Assembly: GCF_003576645.1 (NCBI RefSeq)
Contig: NC_044919.1
Coordinates: 32,088,804 to 32,152,803, forward strand
Reading direction: 5' to 3'
Source of the DNA: Ipomoea triloba
Lineage: Eukaryota; Streptophyta; Magnoliopsida; Solanales; Convolvulaceae
Length of the DNA stretch: 64,000 nucleotides
The position numbers and the translations under genes are program-made. Numbering within the stretch: position 1 is the stretch's first letter; each line of letters starts with the position of its first letter. This document shows positions 35,706 to 47,615 of the stretch, in pieces. Under the pieces are notes generated by a model. The model saw only the letters and a program-made list of their open reading frames with translations, was not told the DNA's origin and did no database searches.

Positions 35706-37483
35706 TGCCAATCAGAACAGAAATAAACGAACCGTGGATGAAAAAGAAAACCAAGAAGAGCAAGGGGGAAGAAGCAATGCTTTCTTGACACAATGCTATT
35801 AGGAAATGAAGAAAGATGTAGACCATCATCATTTCTTTTCTGCATGGGCTGTTACAATTAGTATCCGTCTTTCAAAAGCTCGTAAGATGGGGATGGCGAA
35901 AGTATGAAATTCTTGGTTCGCAAATGCGTAATAAACCAACCACAAAGGCTGATGGGCTGGAGCCTGCTCTATCAGACAATAATCACACAACAAAGATGGA
36001 GTTGGTGATGAGAAAGAGAGGGATGCCTGCCTCTCTGCTTAGTTCATTTCTGTTTACTTTCCTCAGTTCATCTGAGTTTTGGATAGATCAACCTTGTCAT
36101 AGAATAGCATGGCAGATTGTAATTAAACTTCTGTTAATAGATAAGTGCCAAAACTTTCCTCAACTTCTGTAAAGTTGCTTGACACCCATGAATTCTGTCA
36201 AAACTGAAGTAAGAAAGAGCATCTGATCTCATCTCATCTCATCTCATCTCATCACTGCAAACACTTATCCCACTGCATTAAATGCCAAACTTATCCTGCA
36301 ATGTCATCTTCTGTCCGTTAGCAACATTGTAGTTTCCGCAGGGGAAAACTCGTGTTATCCCTTTGTCCTCACTCCCCAAACAACACACTCAACTAACTAG
36401 CAAAGGAATCTGATCAAAGTTTAAGGAGAGAATAGTTTTGCTGCGCTGTCGGCGCGACACTCACTTGGATGGAGGGTGTCAAACGTCTCAATTTCTTGGC
36501 TTCGTCGGGTCAATCTAGTTTTGAGATTTAAGACCACACTTACACTTCTGCACACAAAAAGACTAATCTCAATCCAAATATCTAATGTTCGTGACAGGAA
36601 TCGAAGGGTGTAGGGTGTCAGAAGTATCAGTTTCTTGGCTTCGTCAGACTATATCTTAGACCGTTATTAGATCCCATGAATCTGCCCCCAAGTCTACGAA
36701 GAGATAAATCGAGTTAATCTAGTTTTGAGATTTAAAATCAAATTTGACATTTTTACACACAATTCAAAATGACTAATTTAAACACAAATATCTAATGTTC
36801 GTGACAAGAATCGAACTACACTTAGAATTTGCTTCCCACTGGCCGCACTGAGGCAGTGACACGCAGATATAAGGAGTGTAGTACTGTCTCTTTCAGACTT
36901 CCCATTTAAGCAGGGACCATTCACATATGAAATTCTATCGTTGATGTCTAGGCAAATCTTGCCAAACATAAAGATTAGAAGTTGGGGGACCTCTTTCATA
37001 TACAGTCTAATTACTATGAGTGAGTTGGAATTAAGTATGATTATTGGATATTGAGATTTGAGAGTCCTCAATCACAATACAAAGCAAAAAATATGACACG
37101 TCTTTGCATTAATTTTGTTGGGTTTGGGTATCTGGGTTAACCACAAGCTGCCACTTATAATAACCAAAAATTCTTCATTCAAAATTATACTCCCAACTTT
37201 TACTCACACTAATGTTAAAAAAAAAAGGATAAATATCATGACCCCTACTAAATTAAGCAATCAAGACATGACATGTCATATAGAGATTAGGATTTGAGGG
37301 TTCATGTAAAATTACTCATAATAACTCAATAACGTGCATGTGTGCACTACACGTGCCAATCGAGTACCTTAGTGGCACTGAAATGACCATTTTACTAGTT
37401 TGAATGTTTGATTTGTATTTTTAATTTTGCCTTCTATATTGTAATTAACTATTTAATTTGTACTTATTTTAGTCAATCAAATA
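35706..37483. other. 3' flank of the TPR gene and spacer
   Basis: No gene seen. A (CTCAT)n run lies at 36226-36252. A duplicated block (TTTGAGATTTAA, then TCTAATGTTCGTGAC and GAATCGAA) occurs near 36520-36605 and 36725-36815, suggesting a local duplication. Confidence 0.5.
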
Positions 37484-38020
37484 CTCTTTTTTTTTTTTTT
37501 TTTTTTTTNTTTTTTTTTTTTTTTTTTTTTTGTATGGAACACGAAAAAATATTATTAATAAGTGCTTAAAACAATCAACAATAAATTGGAGTGGAGCATC
37601 AGTACACTTACATTCCTCCGAAAGAAAACCCAAAACTCTAGCAATAGCATGAGCCACCGAATTTGTAGAACGTCTCACATAAATGATACTAACAGACTCA
37701 AAATTATTCATAATTGAAACACAATCCGTAACAAGGCTACCACGATACGTTAAATCATATTGCCTCCTTGAAATAGACTGATCCAATGACAAACAATCTA
37801 CCCCCACAAGAACTCGAGTAAAATCCCGTCAATATATCCAAGATATAGCCTCCTTACATGCAAGAGTCTCCGCAAGGCGCAAGCCCAATCCAAACTGCAG
37901 TAAATGTTACCACTTTTTGCTGCCACAAACTCACCATGCTCATCCCTAACAATAACACCATAGCCAACCTTGCTAACATCCGAAAAAAAAAGAGCAACAT
38001 CAAAATTACACCATATATAT
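37484..38020 (-). mobile_element. LINE relic: RNase H domain plus A-tail
   Basis: Minus-strand frames give NFDVALFF and GYGVIVRDEHGEFVAAKSG (RNase H start, about 38015-37900), then YVRRSTNSVAHAIAR (RNase H end, near 37660). They run to a 3' A-tail (T-run 37484-37531). The reading frame shifts between the two parts, so the copy is dead. No target-site duplication was found; the right end abuts a MITE. An undetermined base (N) lies at 37509. Confidence 0.8.
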
Positions 38021-38024
38021 GGGT

Positions 38025-38440
38025 CACACTTGTGTGAGATCGTCTCACAGATCCTTATTTATGGGTCGGGTCGGGTCGGTTTGAATTCTGGTACTAGTCC
38101 TTATATGCTCAAATGTAATACTAATCAAAAATAAGATTTTTGTCATTTATAAAGGAAAATGTAATACTTTTAAAGAAAAATGTATAGTAATAATTTTGCA
38201 TTTTGATGTAAAAGTATTATATTTTTCATAATAAGTAATGTTCCCCTTACTTATAAGGAAAAATATAATACTTTTAAATCGAAACGTAAAATATTACATT
38301 TTCCATTATAAGTAACACAATTTTTTATTCTTGATTAGTATTACATTTGAGCATATAAGTATGACATTTGTGCGTATCACATTTTCACATTGATCTGGCC
38401 CGACCCGGTCCATCTCACGGTGAGACGACCTTACACAAGT
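38025..38440. mobile_element. Palindromic MITE
   Basis: Left end CACTTGTGTGAGATCGTCTC and reversed right end AACTTGTGTAAGGTCGTCTC match. GGGTCGGGTCGG/CCCGACCCGG words follow inside. Deeper, AATGTAATACTAATCAA and its reverse complement TTGATTAGTATTACATT continue the inverted symmetry, so nearly the whole element folds back. Confidence 0.8.
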
Positions 38441-38527
38441 TTTTGCCTATATATATATAGACACACACATAGTAGTAGGAGCCTGATGATGTATAGTATA
38501 TTATACTACGTATAACTTTATTCATAC

Positions 38528-38558
38528 AATTGGGCCCCAAAAAATTGGGGGCCCAATT
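38528..38558. other. GC-rich perfect palindrome
   Basis: AATTGGGCCCC and GGGGCCCAATT flank an A-rich loop. It contains two TGGGCC/GGCCCA (TCP-type) cores; function unknown. Confidence 0.7.
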
Positions 38559-39450
38559 ATTTTAAAATAATTATATATGCATACACCATATATATAGTTC
38601 GTACTGGCGGCAAATATTACTGTAGATCATGGTCTATGTAACAGCGTGAATCATAAAATATGTATCATTTTAATTACACTTCAATTTCATTTAACAATAT
38701 TGTTATATATTTTTTAGTTTCATTTTCCTTCTACACTAGTTTCATTATAGCAATACTAAAGTATCATTTTAATTCTATTATAGTTTCATTTGATAATATA
38801 CATTCTTGCTCGAACTCTATTTTTCTATTTCATTTTTCACACACACTAGTTTAATTATAGTAATGTTGAAGTATTATTTTAATTGTACGTCAAGTCATTT
38901 GACAATATATGTTATTGCATGGTTCTGAATTTTAGTTTCATTTTCCACGCACACTAGTTTCATTATAACAATACTAAAATATAATTTTGATTATACTACA
39001 GTTTCATTTGATAATAATGTGATCTATTTTTTAGTTTCATTTTCCCACACACACTAATTTCATTATAATAATATTAAAGTATCATTATTTTAAAAAAAAA
39101 AAAGTATCATTTTAATTTTACTACAAAGATTATATTCTACGTAACGATGTGTAAATTAGCTATGGTCCACTGTATAATAATTACGCAACATTAATGAGGT
39201 AATGCCTAAACCCTATTTTGTATTTTCCTTAACCTCTTGTCCTATTCCCTAATATTCCCTAATCTTTTTTGCTTGTGAGCAAATTCATTAATCCATCAAA
39301 TGGCTGGAATATATTCCGAGATGGCACAAGTTTAAATACCAAATCTTCACATTATGCCGCTTGTATATATTAGGTACCGTGGTGATATGAACTCAAAACT
39401 TATATATATCACAAAAGTGAGTATGGACTTGACCCTATTATATTTTGACC

Positions 39451-39614
39451 CGAGTTCCCGTCTAGTGGCACTCGATTGCACTTTCATATGGAAGGGGTAG
39501 GTTTGAGTCTCAGTGAATGCGATATTGACTTTTCGTGCTTCAATAGATTGATCGAGAAAGTAGTTATGAACATATACTGCATTATAATAGAGTTAGTAAT
39601 ACTCAAAAAAAAAA
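39451..39614 (+). mobile_element. SINE, long subtype
   Basis: A-box-like GTCTAGTGGCA, B-box-like GGTTTGAGTCTC, then the long-subtype 3' half and an A-tail. The start is approximate and no convincing target-site duplication was found. Confidence 0.7.
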
Positions 39615-39631
39615 GTTAACCTATAACAACT

Positions 39632-40350
39632 AGTATTTTCTATACCGGATGCACAAAAATAGGTATCCAATAGTAATACTTTATACTAGAATCTTAGATT
39701 TATTTAGATTTTAGATAATTAGTGTAAATAATAATAATGTAAAATATTTTTAATAAATTTGACATTTATATTTTAGAAAACGACTAACATATAACTCTAA
39801 TATGTTATAGCGTACGTGAATCTCATCCTGGGTGACAAATATGACAATAAAAAAGAAACTCCTATGAACTATGATATGCAGTTCAGTCCGATGGAGATAT
39901 TGTCAATGGATAGAAGAATGGAAATAGATACTCAGGTGGTGTGCAAGACTATTCAACCTGCGTCAGTCTTGGGTACGTTTGACCAAATCATTAAAGAAGC
40001 TTTAAGTTCCTTCAGCTTCAAATTTGTAAAACAGTCTGCGAATCAAGTTTTCTATGTTAGGGAAGTTGTTTCTATGTCTGTAAGGAATGTTTGACCATTC
40101 CATCGATCTTTATTGTAAACGTTTCAGTCTATGATTAATGAATTAGCTTCTTTATTTTCAAAAAAAAAAAAAACATATAACTCTAATATATAATGTCTAT
40201 ATATATTATTATTGAAGAAGATAAAAAATATATGGTAGATGCATGTGCATGGTAACAATACTATAAAAGATAACGGGAGTTATAATGGAAGGAGCATCTT
40301 AGTCCAAAGTATTGCATAATACAATTATTATAGTATAATGTATTTAAAAA
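39632..40350 (-). mobile_element. Degraded Helitron-like element, interrupted by a LINE
   Basis: At about 39632 the minus strand ends GGTATAGAAAATACTAG followed by T, similar to the Helitron end at 26028 but with a decayed hairpin. At 40203-40340, sequence such as GATGCATGTGCATGGTAA, AAAAGATAACGGGAGTTATA and AGTCCAAA matches 26820-26950 in the first Helitron-like region. Together these suggest a second family member. Confidence 0.5.
39804..40171 (+). mobile_element. 5'-truncated LINE, 368 bp, with 18-bp target-site duplication
   Basis: The frame from 39816 reads to IKEALSSFSFKFVKQSANQV, the C-terminal part of a LINE RNase H domain. A short 3' UTR ending TTTTC and an A-tail (40160-40171) follow. 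The element is flanked by perfect AACATATAACTCTAATAT copies at 39786-39803 and 40172-40189, so the insertion is fairly young. It sits inside the Helitron-like relic. Confidence 0.92.
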
Positions 40351-40919
40351 AAAAAAGGTAACGGAAAAGCCGAACATTCGGAATAAGCTTTATTCCATTT
40401 ATTAATGTTTAGATTAGAAATTTAGTTTTCACATTAGCTATTATGGTTTCCCAAAATACCCTCTGACCCTCTCCATCATTATGATTTATTAATTATTATT
40501 TACGTAGTGTGATTAATAAATCGCTAATCTACCCCTATCACTAACTAAAGTTTATGTATTTTTTTTAAAAAAATTTGTTTTATTTTTTACTTTTATTCAA
40601 TTATATTTGATTAATTAATTTGGACACGACACTAAATTTTTTTCAGAATAAATTACTGAAATGATCATTTTACAAATTCGATTTTATATTTTTAATTTCA
40701 TTAACTATCTAATTTGAATTTGTTTCAGTCATTCAAACGACTAAATTAAAACAAATATACTTTTGATATAAATACACATTTAATAGTCAATAATATTATT
40801 AAAATAAATTTAAAACTAAAATTAATACAATTAATGCACCAATCGGATAATTTACTCATTTTTGCTATATTGTTCGAAGAGGAGAGGAAAATAAAAGCAT
40901 GGTTAGTTGAAATGGATTT

Positions 40920-41150
40920 TTATTTAAGGTATAAGAATGCTATTCTATAGATAATTGAATAGCAACTGAGTATAGTATACATTCTATTTCGTTGTTTGGT
41001 TTTCTGAAAAATAAACTTCAGGAATTGTATTATAGTGTATTTGATTGGTTCAAAGATACAGAATGGAATAAGTATTCAAGCAATGGAATAAGTATATGTA
41101 TTATCAGGAATGTTATTCCATTCTAACTTATTCCATGAACCAAACATGAT
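40920..41150. mobile_element. MITE-like insertion
   Basis: Contains GTTGTTTGGTTTTCTG and the opposing CCATGAACCAAACATGA, plus GGAATAAGTAT repeats in both orientations. It interrupts the duplicated MYB promoter segment. Confidence 0.45.
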
Positions 41151-41571
41151 ATGACCGGGGAAGGTAATTGAATAGTTGAATACTAGACCTCTGTCATAAA
41201 TCATAACCAACTAGCCACAGTTACTAATGGCCGCACAGATAATGCGGTCAGATCACATCTTATCAATCTACCAACATCGTTAAGACACTTGGCACGATTA
41301 TCATGACCACCGAACCCATATATCACACGTGGAGAATATGTTGTAGGCTTGACATGTGCCCCTTGATGCGCTTTACCTATATAAGGCGCATTAATTGCTA
41401 CAAGTGGAGAACGGAACAATAATTCTATTGAAGACACTGTTGATCATATCATATTGCCATCTGAGGAGCCGATGGAACGAAGCCTGGCCTGCCACCAGCC
41501 TCAAACCTCAACCGTTGGATGCACAATCTTTAATCAAACAACGTAACAATCATTTTGAAAACTTATTGTAT

Positions 41572-41955
41572 ACTAGATTTCAAAGTAAGATTGAAAATTT
41601 GTTTTTATAATAAAGTTGCAATGCTTAATATTTCAAAAAAAAAATGTAGATATTAGATTTCAAGCAAGATTGAAAATTTGTTTTATAATAAAGTTGCAAT
41701 GCTTAATATTTCAAAAAAAAAAATGTAGATATTAGATTTCAAGTAAGATTGAAAATTTGCTTTATAATAAAGTTGCAATGCTTAATATTTCAAAAAATGC
41801 ATGTAGATACTAGATTTCAAGTAAGATTGAAAATTTTCTTTATAATAAAGTTGCAATGCTTAATATTTCAAAAAATGTAGATACTAGATTTCAAGTAAGA
41901 TTGAAAATTTGTTTTATTATAAAGTTTCAATGCTTAATATTTCAAAAAATGTAGG
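41572..41955. repeat. About 78-bp minisatellite, five copies
   Basis: AGATTTCAAGTAAGATTGAA recurs at 41575, 41655, 41734, 41812 and 41886 (spacing 80, 79, 78, 74). Spacing differences come from the A-run in each unit. Confidence 0.93.
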
Positions 41956-42221
41956 AATGTGAGTTTTTTTTCAGGGTTTGCAAGGGATGGAGAAAAAAAA
42001 ACATGACTTGTGTGTGGGAAAAAAGTATCTAAGACCACTAATGTGCTAGTTTATACTAACGATAGACAAATACGTACTAAAAATTATCATTTCACGCATT
42101 TTCTTTTTGACAACTAATATAATCATCATTTGACAAATCAAATTTGTTTACAAAAGAAATATATTTTTTTCACACGATTGACATGTGTACAAGTAATTAT
42201 TTCCTAAAATGTGAAAAAATC

Positions 42222-42304
42222 GCTAGGCGCTCCTTGAGCGCTTGGGGAGCCTATTACCACTAATGCGCTTAGCTTGCGCGTGCGCTATAGCGCCTAGCAT
42301 CCAG
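42222..42304. other. GC-rich short foldback
   Basis: TCGCTAGGCGCT at the left and AGCGCCTAGC at the right are inverted. The interior is GCGC-rich, in contrast to the AT-rich surroundings. Possibly a small MITE. Confidence 0.55.
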
Positions 42305-43481
42305 GTCAAAGCATTCAAAAAAATTTCAAAAGATTTATGTGTTTTTTTTTACTTAAATTATTGCTTTGATTAACATTTTTTTTAATGAAATTAAGTCATA
42401 TGCATATCTGGTTAAAGAAATGTAGGAGATTAGAATTATAATTAATTAGATTTTGAGTGATTTTCCATGTGAATTTCCTTGCATTCGCGGTTCGCCTTGT
42501 TTGTTTTTCGAAAAGTGACAGATTTTTATAATTATGAAATTTGTCATGTATTCATATTAGCTCCTCTGTTATTTTAAAAGTGATTTTCTTTTTTTTTTCT
42601 TTTTTTTTTAAATGTTAAATGGATATTTTTAAACTTAAAAATAAGTATTCTATTTATTTTATTCTCTAACAAACTATTATTTATATATAAAAAATAATAA
42701 TAAATGAGAAAAAGAATATATACCATTTGTCAATATTATAATTATAATTTTAAACTAATGCTACTAGTATAATTAAAACTTAAACATAAATAATTCATTA
42801 ATATTAAATAATTATAATTACCATTGTAATATTAATGTTATTAGCATTGGCTTATAATTATAATATTTACAAATGGTGTTCGTTTCTTTCGCATTATTTT
42901 GATTCTCACATATAATATGACCGCGGTTTGGTTCCAGCTAAGGGTGGACGTAATTTGAATTATCCGAACTAACAACTGAAACTCGAAACGAATTATAAAT
43001 TTCGGGTGAACTTGAATAGTTATCGGTTCAGATATTTTAAATTTTGGTATATCCAAATATAAATTTTGTTGTTAAAATTTTATTCATACTCGACCTGAAA
43101 CCTGAACTAACCAAAATTTTATTATAAACAATAATTTGTTGAACTAAACCATGATCATTCCTACGTATAAACAATAATTTGTTGAAGAAGAAAAATAAAT
43201 AAAATATTTATTTTAAAGGTAAAAATGTATATTTAACATTAAAAGTGAGAAAACTGTCACTTTTTAAAATAATTGAAGAGTGTAATGTAGATACATGAAT
43301 AATTCAAAGAGAGAAATGTTATAACTTATAAGCCCATAATTTTGATGAAAAATGTCATTTCCCCTAACTAAAATACGTAAAAATTTGGACGAAACTAAGA
43401 CCTCCGGATAATTGCAATAAATACAAAGTTAATAGGTAAAAATTTAAAATCATAAATTATTATAATAAAATTACTATAATT

Positions 43482-43837
43482 AGTGCCCCATTTGGATAAT
43501 TTACTCACTACTTTTGCTAAATTGTCCGAAGAGGAGAGGAAACTAAAGGGTTATGCATGCCACCACCCTCAAATCTAAGGCGTCTCAGCCGTTGGATGCA
43601 CACAATCATTTAATCAAACGGCAATCATTTTGGAAACTGACAGGCATATTACAAGCCTCGCCAGAAGCTCCCACCATAATAATAACAAATTATTCCCAAA
43701 ATCATCCTCATTTCATTTCTCCCAGCAGATAATACACTTAGAACAGAAGAAAACCCTCACCTTACCTTCTTCTTCCCTTCTCTGATCTCCCCAATTTTTT
43801 CTCTTCTTTGTTAAGCTTCAATTCTCCACCGCCTTTC
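43482..43837 (+). promoter_or_regulatory. MYB upstream region and 5' UTR
   Basis: Contains CAGCCGTTGGATGCACA near 43590, shared with the decayed copy at 41505. A CT-rich leader (43690-43835) precedes the ATG. No unambiguous TATA box. Confidence 0.4.
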
Positions 43838-46606
43838 ATGGAAGACAGTGGTGGAGGCGGCGGCGGTTTTGGGTACACAAATCTCCAAAACGGCCACCAT
43901 TTTCGATCGGGTCCGAGGTTGCTGTTGGACAGGTTTTTATGGGCTCATAATCGTCAAAACCAGGTTATAAGTAGTCAACAGCAAGTCCCGAACGTTGCTG
44001 TTGAGAACAGATCAGAAACAATATTGTTCCCAGAAAATAGGTTCTTCGATTATTCTCCGGTAATTGTCGGAGAACATTCCAGAAGCCATGCAGCGTCGAC
44101 GCTTGTCGGCGGCGCGGCGGCGTCTTGGCCGATTCCCCAAGAAGTGAGCTTTTATGAGGCTGCCACGTTTGTTCATGGAGTGGACAGATCGGCGGTTGTC
44201 GGTAATAACGCTAATGAATCGCCGGCGAGGCAAGTCAACTCTCGATCTTCCAGTTCTACACTGCTGATCAAAGGGCAGTGGAGCGAAGAAGAAGACAGGT
44301 ACTCAGTTTTTTCTGGTTTTTTTTTTTTTAATTTATAAAAATCTACACAAGCTCTATTTATTGTTGTGTGTTTTTAGGAATCTGATCAGGTTGGTGAAGC
44401 AGTACGGAGTGAGAAAATGGGCTCAAGTCGCCGAGAACATGGCGGGTCGTGCCGGAAAACAATGCCGGGAACGGTGGCAAAACCATCTCCGTCCGGATAT
44501 TAAGGTTTCTTTCATTTTATTATACACTTCACAGACAAAGTCTATGACCATTGTAACATTTGTGTCTCTCACATCATATACAACTCAATTTTTTTTTTTT
44601 CAGTATCACGTCTTCAAAATTTTCTTCCAATACAACTCAAAAAGATTAAATTTTTCTTGAAAACTGTTTAAGTGTGTGTACTTAAACTATTATTGCTTTA
44701 GCCAATTTTGATGAATGTCATAACCATATCTGATTAAAGAAATGTGGGAGATTAGAATTTGGCTTAATTAGATTTTGAGTGATTTTCCATATAAATTTCC
44801 TTGCATTCTTCCTTGTTTGGCTAAAAATTAAAAAATACGCGAGAAATGAAATCTTAATTCAATAAAAAGTAAATAAAGGAAAAAGTTCATATTTTATTAA
44901 TTATTTGGTTACATTTTATAAGGAAGTACTGTTTCTTGTAGTCTGTACAACTCAAAAAGGCACCGTCCAAGAGCCACCAGTGTCTAGCTACGAGCATTTT
45001 TTTTTTTCTTTTTTGATCTAATAAATTTTTATTTTTATTTTTGTATATAAATGGAGGGGTTTTTTTTTACAAAAGATTTTGAATTTTTAACAAGTATTTG
45101 TACTTAAGTTATTGCTTTAGTCAATTTTGATGAATGTCATATGCACATATATCCGGTTAAAGAAATGCGGGAGACGAGAATTAAGATTAATTAGTTTTTT
45201 ACCATAAAAATTTCCTTGTTTAATTTGTTTGGCCGAAAAATACAAAGAAAATTAAATTTTAGTTCGGTCTTAAATTACTGGTTCTTCTAATTTTCTCTCA
45301 AATACTGCCTACTGTCTACTGAACCATTGATCTAAATTACTTAAATTATTATTTCCATTCTTGTATATATAAATGCAGGGTTTGTTTGTTTTAATTTTGA
45401 ATTTTTAGCAAGTAGTTGTACTTAAGTCATTGATTTAGTCAATTTTGATGAATGCATGCAATATGCATATCCGGTTAAAGAAATGTGGGAGATTAGAATG
45501 ATGATTAATAATTATGTTTTGACCATATAATTTTCCTTGTTTAATTTGTTTGGTAAAAAATAACAAATTACACAAAAATAAATTTTAGTTTGGTCTTATA
45601 TTAATTAGTTGAACCAAACGCAGCCTTAACTTGGGCTTCCGAAAACTTTTCTTATCTAACGGTTTTAAGATTCTGTTCTTTATCTTGGGGAAGAAACCCC
45701 AGTTTTTAGGCCGACCTTGTTTATGAAATTGATCATTAAAAGTTTCGGTTATGTAAGCTAGCTTTCAGTCAATCTCATGCAGCCAGCCAGGCTAGCTTTT
45801 CCACGGTTTTTGTGACCGTCAAATTTGTATTTTCTTTAATTAATTAATGTTTTGGATTATTTGGTTTTGGTCTGTGGTTAATTAATAATGGAGTTACTAT
45901 ACAGAAGGATAGTTGGAGTGAAGAAGAAGAGAGAGTGCTAATAGAAGCCCATGAAGAACTGGGGAACAGATGGGCTGAGATTGCTAAAAGGATTCCTGGG
46001 AGGACTGAGAATTCGATCAAGAATCACTGGAATGCCACTAAGAGACGCCAGAATTCCAGAAGGAGAATCAAGAAGGTTAAAGACAATAATAATGAATCTA
46101 ATACTGTTAACAAATCCACTGTTCTTCAGGACTATATAAAAGCTAAGTTTCCCAAAGTGGACTCCGGCGCCGGCGCCGCCGTGTCAGAGAGCCCTTCAAT
46201 CCAAACTGACCAGATTTTGTCGCCGCCGGCCGGCGAGGATGACGATTCTTCCTCGTTGTTGATGCAAGAGGCGTACCATGATGAGGATATGAGCTTCATG
46301 GAGAGTTTATTTGGAAACCCCACTCCCTACCCGACAATAATGGCGGCGGACCATCCCGACAACCTTAAAAAACATAACGAGGAACCCATTCCGGCGCCGC
46401 CAGACCGTTACCTCGCCTACTTGTTGGAAGGGGCGACATCTTCATCATCATTAATGGAGTTTACGATGATGAACCAGGTGGGATCGTACGGTTATCCTTC
46501 GTTGTCAAGTGGAACGTCAAAGGCTAAGGATATTGACTTGATGGAGTTGATCTTTTCTTCTCCTTCTCAATCATCTCAAGGAAGCAACAACAACACCACC
46601 AATTGA
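43838..46606 (+). CDS. R2R3-MYB transcription factor, MYB98/MYB118/MYB64-like
   Basis: Three exons, 43838-44298, 44378-44504 and 45905-46606, give 429 aa with consistent phases. The first in-frame ATG (43838) follows a stop-rich leader. A long Gly/Ser-rich N-terminus (about 145 aa) precedes R2 (about 147-196: GQWSEEEDR, then [33 protein letters not shown]) and R3 (about 199-246: [40 protein letters not shown]). All helix-anchoring tryptophans are present, with the usual hydrophobic start of R3 here a Trp in SWS. The [12 protein letters not shown] signature and the N-terminal extension mark the MYB98/118 subgroup, which acts in synergid, endosperm and embryo programmes in Arabidopsis (family knowledge). 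The C-terminus is acidic/Ser-rich, probably an activation region. The neighbouring sequence holds a decayed duplicate. Confidence 0.93.
44700..45550. repeat. Three dispersed copies of a ~140-bp motif in MYB intron 2
   Basis: Blocks near 44700, 45110 and 45430 share ATTGCTTTAG or similar, CAATTTTGATGAATG, GGTTAAAGAAATG and CCTTGTTTAATTTG. A fourth copy lies outside the gene at 42350-42510. Confidence 0.75.
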
Positions 46607-47303
46607 TCATCATCATCTATCTTCTTAATTGCTATTATGAGTACTAATTATATATAATGCATGCATTCGAGTCGTTTGGTTTTGGCATTTACCTTTTCAG
46701 GTTGTTGTGTTAATGGACATTTTTCGAGCTATGTTTGATAATTTAATTAGGTGTTAATTAGGGTAATAGAATGGAGTTATGGTATTGTTTGTAGGTGCAT
46801 GATCTAGTTTAATTTGTAATTTCCATATGTTTTAGGTGAAACTTCTCTATGTATTGTAATGTTTGATATGATGACTTTGATCAACTTAATATATGGTAGC
46901 TAGTAAGTTTGTGTGTACATTGCATGCCAATGTGGTTTAATTACGCAAATGTTTTTACTAACTAGAATGCTTGATCAATGTGTATCTATGAGACTAATTC
47001 AGCAAGTTTAATGAACCGATTAGAGACCTCAATTAAAAACAATGTAACTCGGCTTATTTAGTCATTGAGACTAATTCTGTCGAGTGTAATCGATCAAAGA
47101 CCCCAATTAAAATAACGTAACCCTATTTAGAGTAGTCTTAGCTTATCGGTGGAGTAATTGGGATGGTTATCATCAGGCTATGGACTACATACTCCAATTT
47201 TACATTGAGTTCTTAGAGAGTAAGGTAAACTGCATTAGGAAAATCTTGTACAACATATTCAATTAAGACATTTGGCAATAATCAAACTTATAACCTTTAT
47301 ATA
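46607..47303. other. MYB 3' flank
   Basis: No gene. Presumed 3' UTR, then AT-rich spacer with a repeated GAGACTAATTC motif (46989 and 47069). Confidence 0.45.
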
Positions 47304-47615
47304 CCCCCTCTGTCCCATTTTATGTGTCGGTTCGGTTAACAAGGTTTGAGTGAAGTTATTTTTAATCCAATTTTTCATAATATTAAGTTTAGTATTGCCA
47401 AGGACCTTGTAGTCAAGTAGCATCAAACCCTTCCCTTTATATGGAGGTGGTGGGTTTGAGCCTCAGTGGGGGCAATACTAACTTTTGTGCCAAAAAAAAA
47501 AAGTTTAGTATTAGTATACAAAATTTTATATATTTAGAAACTAGACTAAAAATACTATTAAACACAAAAATAAAATTTAAAAATAAGTAAGACAGATAAA
47601 ATGGGACAGATGGAG
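47304..47615. mobile_element. Stowaway-type MITE (Tc1/mariner), split by a SINE
   Basis: Left terminus CCCCCTCTGTCCCATTTTAT and right terminus ATAAAATGGGACAGATGGAG are inverted repeats matching the Stowaway consensus (CTCCCTCYGTCCC). TA dinucleotides flank both ends (47302-47303 and 47616-47617). Confidence 0.88.
47397..47501 (+). mobile_element. SINE, short subtype, with 12-bp target-site duplication
   Basis: Starts GCCAAGGACCTTGTAGTC. It has A-box (TAGTCAAGTAG) and B-box (GGTTTGAGCCTC) relics and ends TTTTGTGCC plus an A-tail. Perfect AAGTTTAGTATT flanks it at 47385-47396 and 47502-47513. Confidence 0.92.

Larger units (their letters stand above)
40835..42510 (+). pseudogene. Decayed partial duplicate of the MYB gene region (promoter and intron pieces only)
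   Basis: 40845-40901 matches 43490-43548 (GGATAATTTACTCA, GAAGAGGAGAGGAAA). 41484-41558 matches 43555-43640 (CCGTTGGATGCACA, TAATCAAAC, CAATCATTTTG). 42385-42510 matches the MYB second intron at 44715-44830 (GTTAAAGAAATGTAGGAGATT, TTAGATTTTGAGTGATTTTC), first motif split here by alleles. Order and orientation are as in the real gene, but MYB exons are missing. About 580 bp of MITE/LTR-like sequence splits the promoter copy. Confidence 0.65.

Noticed and set aside
35924..36172. 82-codon open frame after the TPR gene
   Set aside because: No conserved motif. It lies in the presumed 3' flank.
39076..39112. Another tail-only insertion (AAAGTATCATT repeated around an A-run)
   Set aside because: The repeat is short and the surrounding sequence is already rich in the same TATCATTTTAATT word, so chance or slippage is likely.
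44578..44640. Seventh tail-only insertion in MYB intron 2 (ATACAACTCAA repeated)
   Set aside because: The repeat is only 11 bp and the insert lacks a clear tail-adjacent motif.
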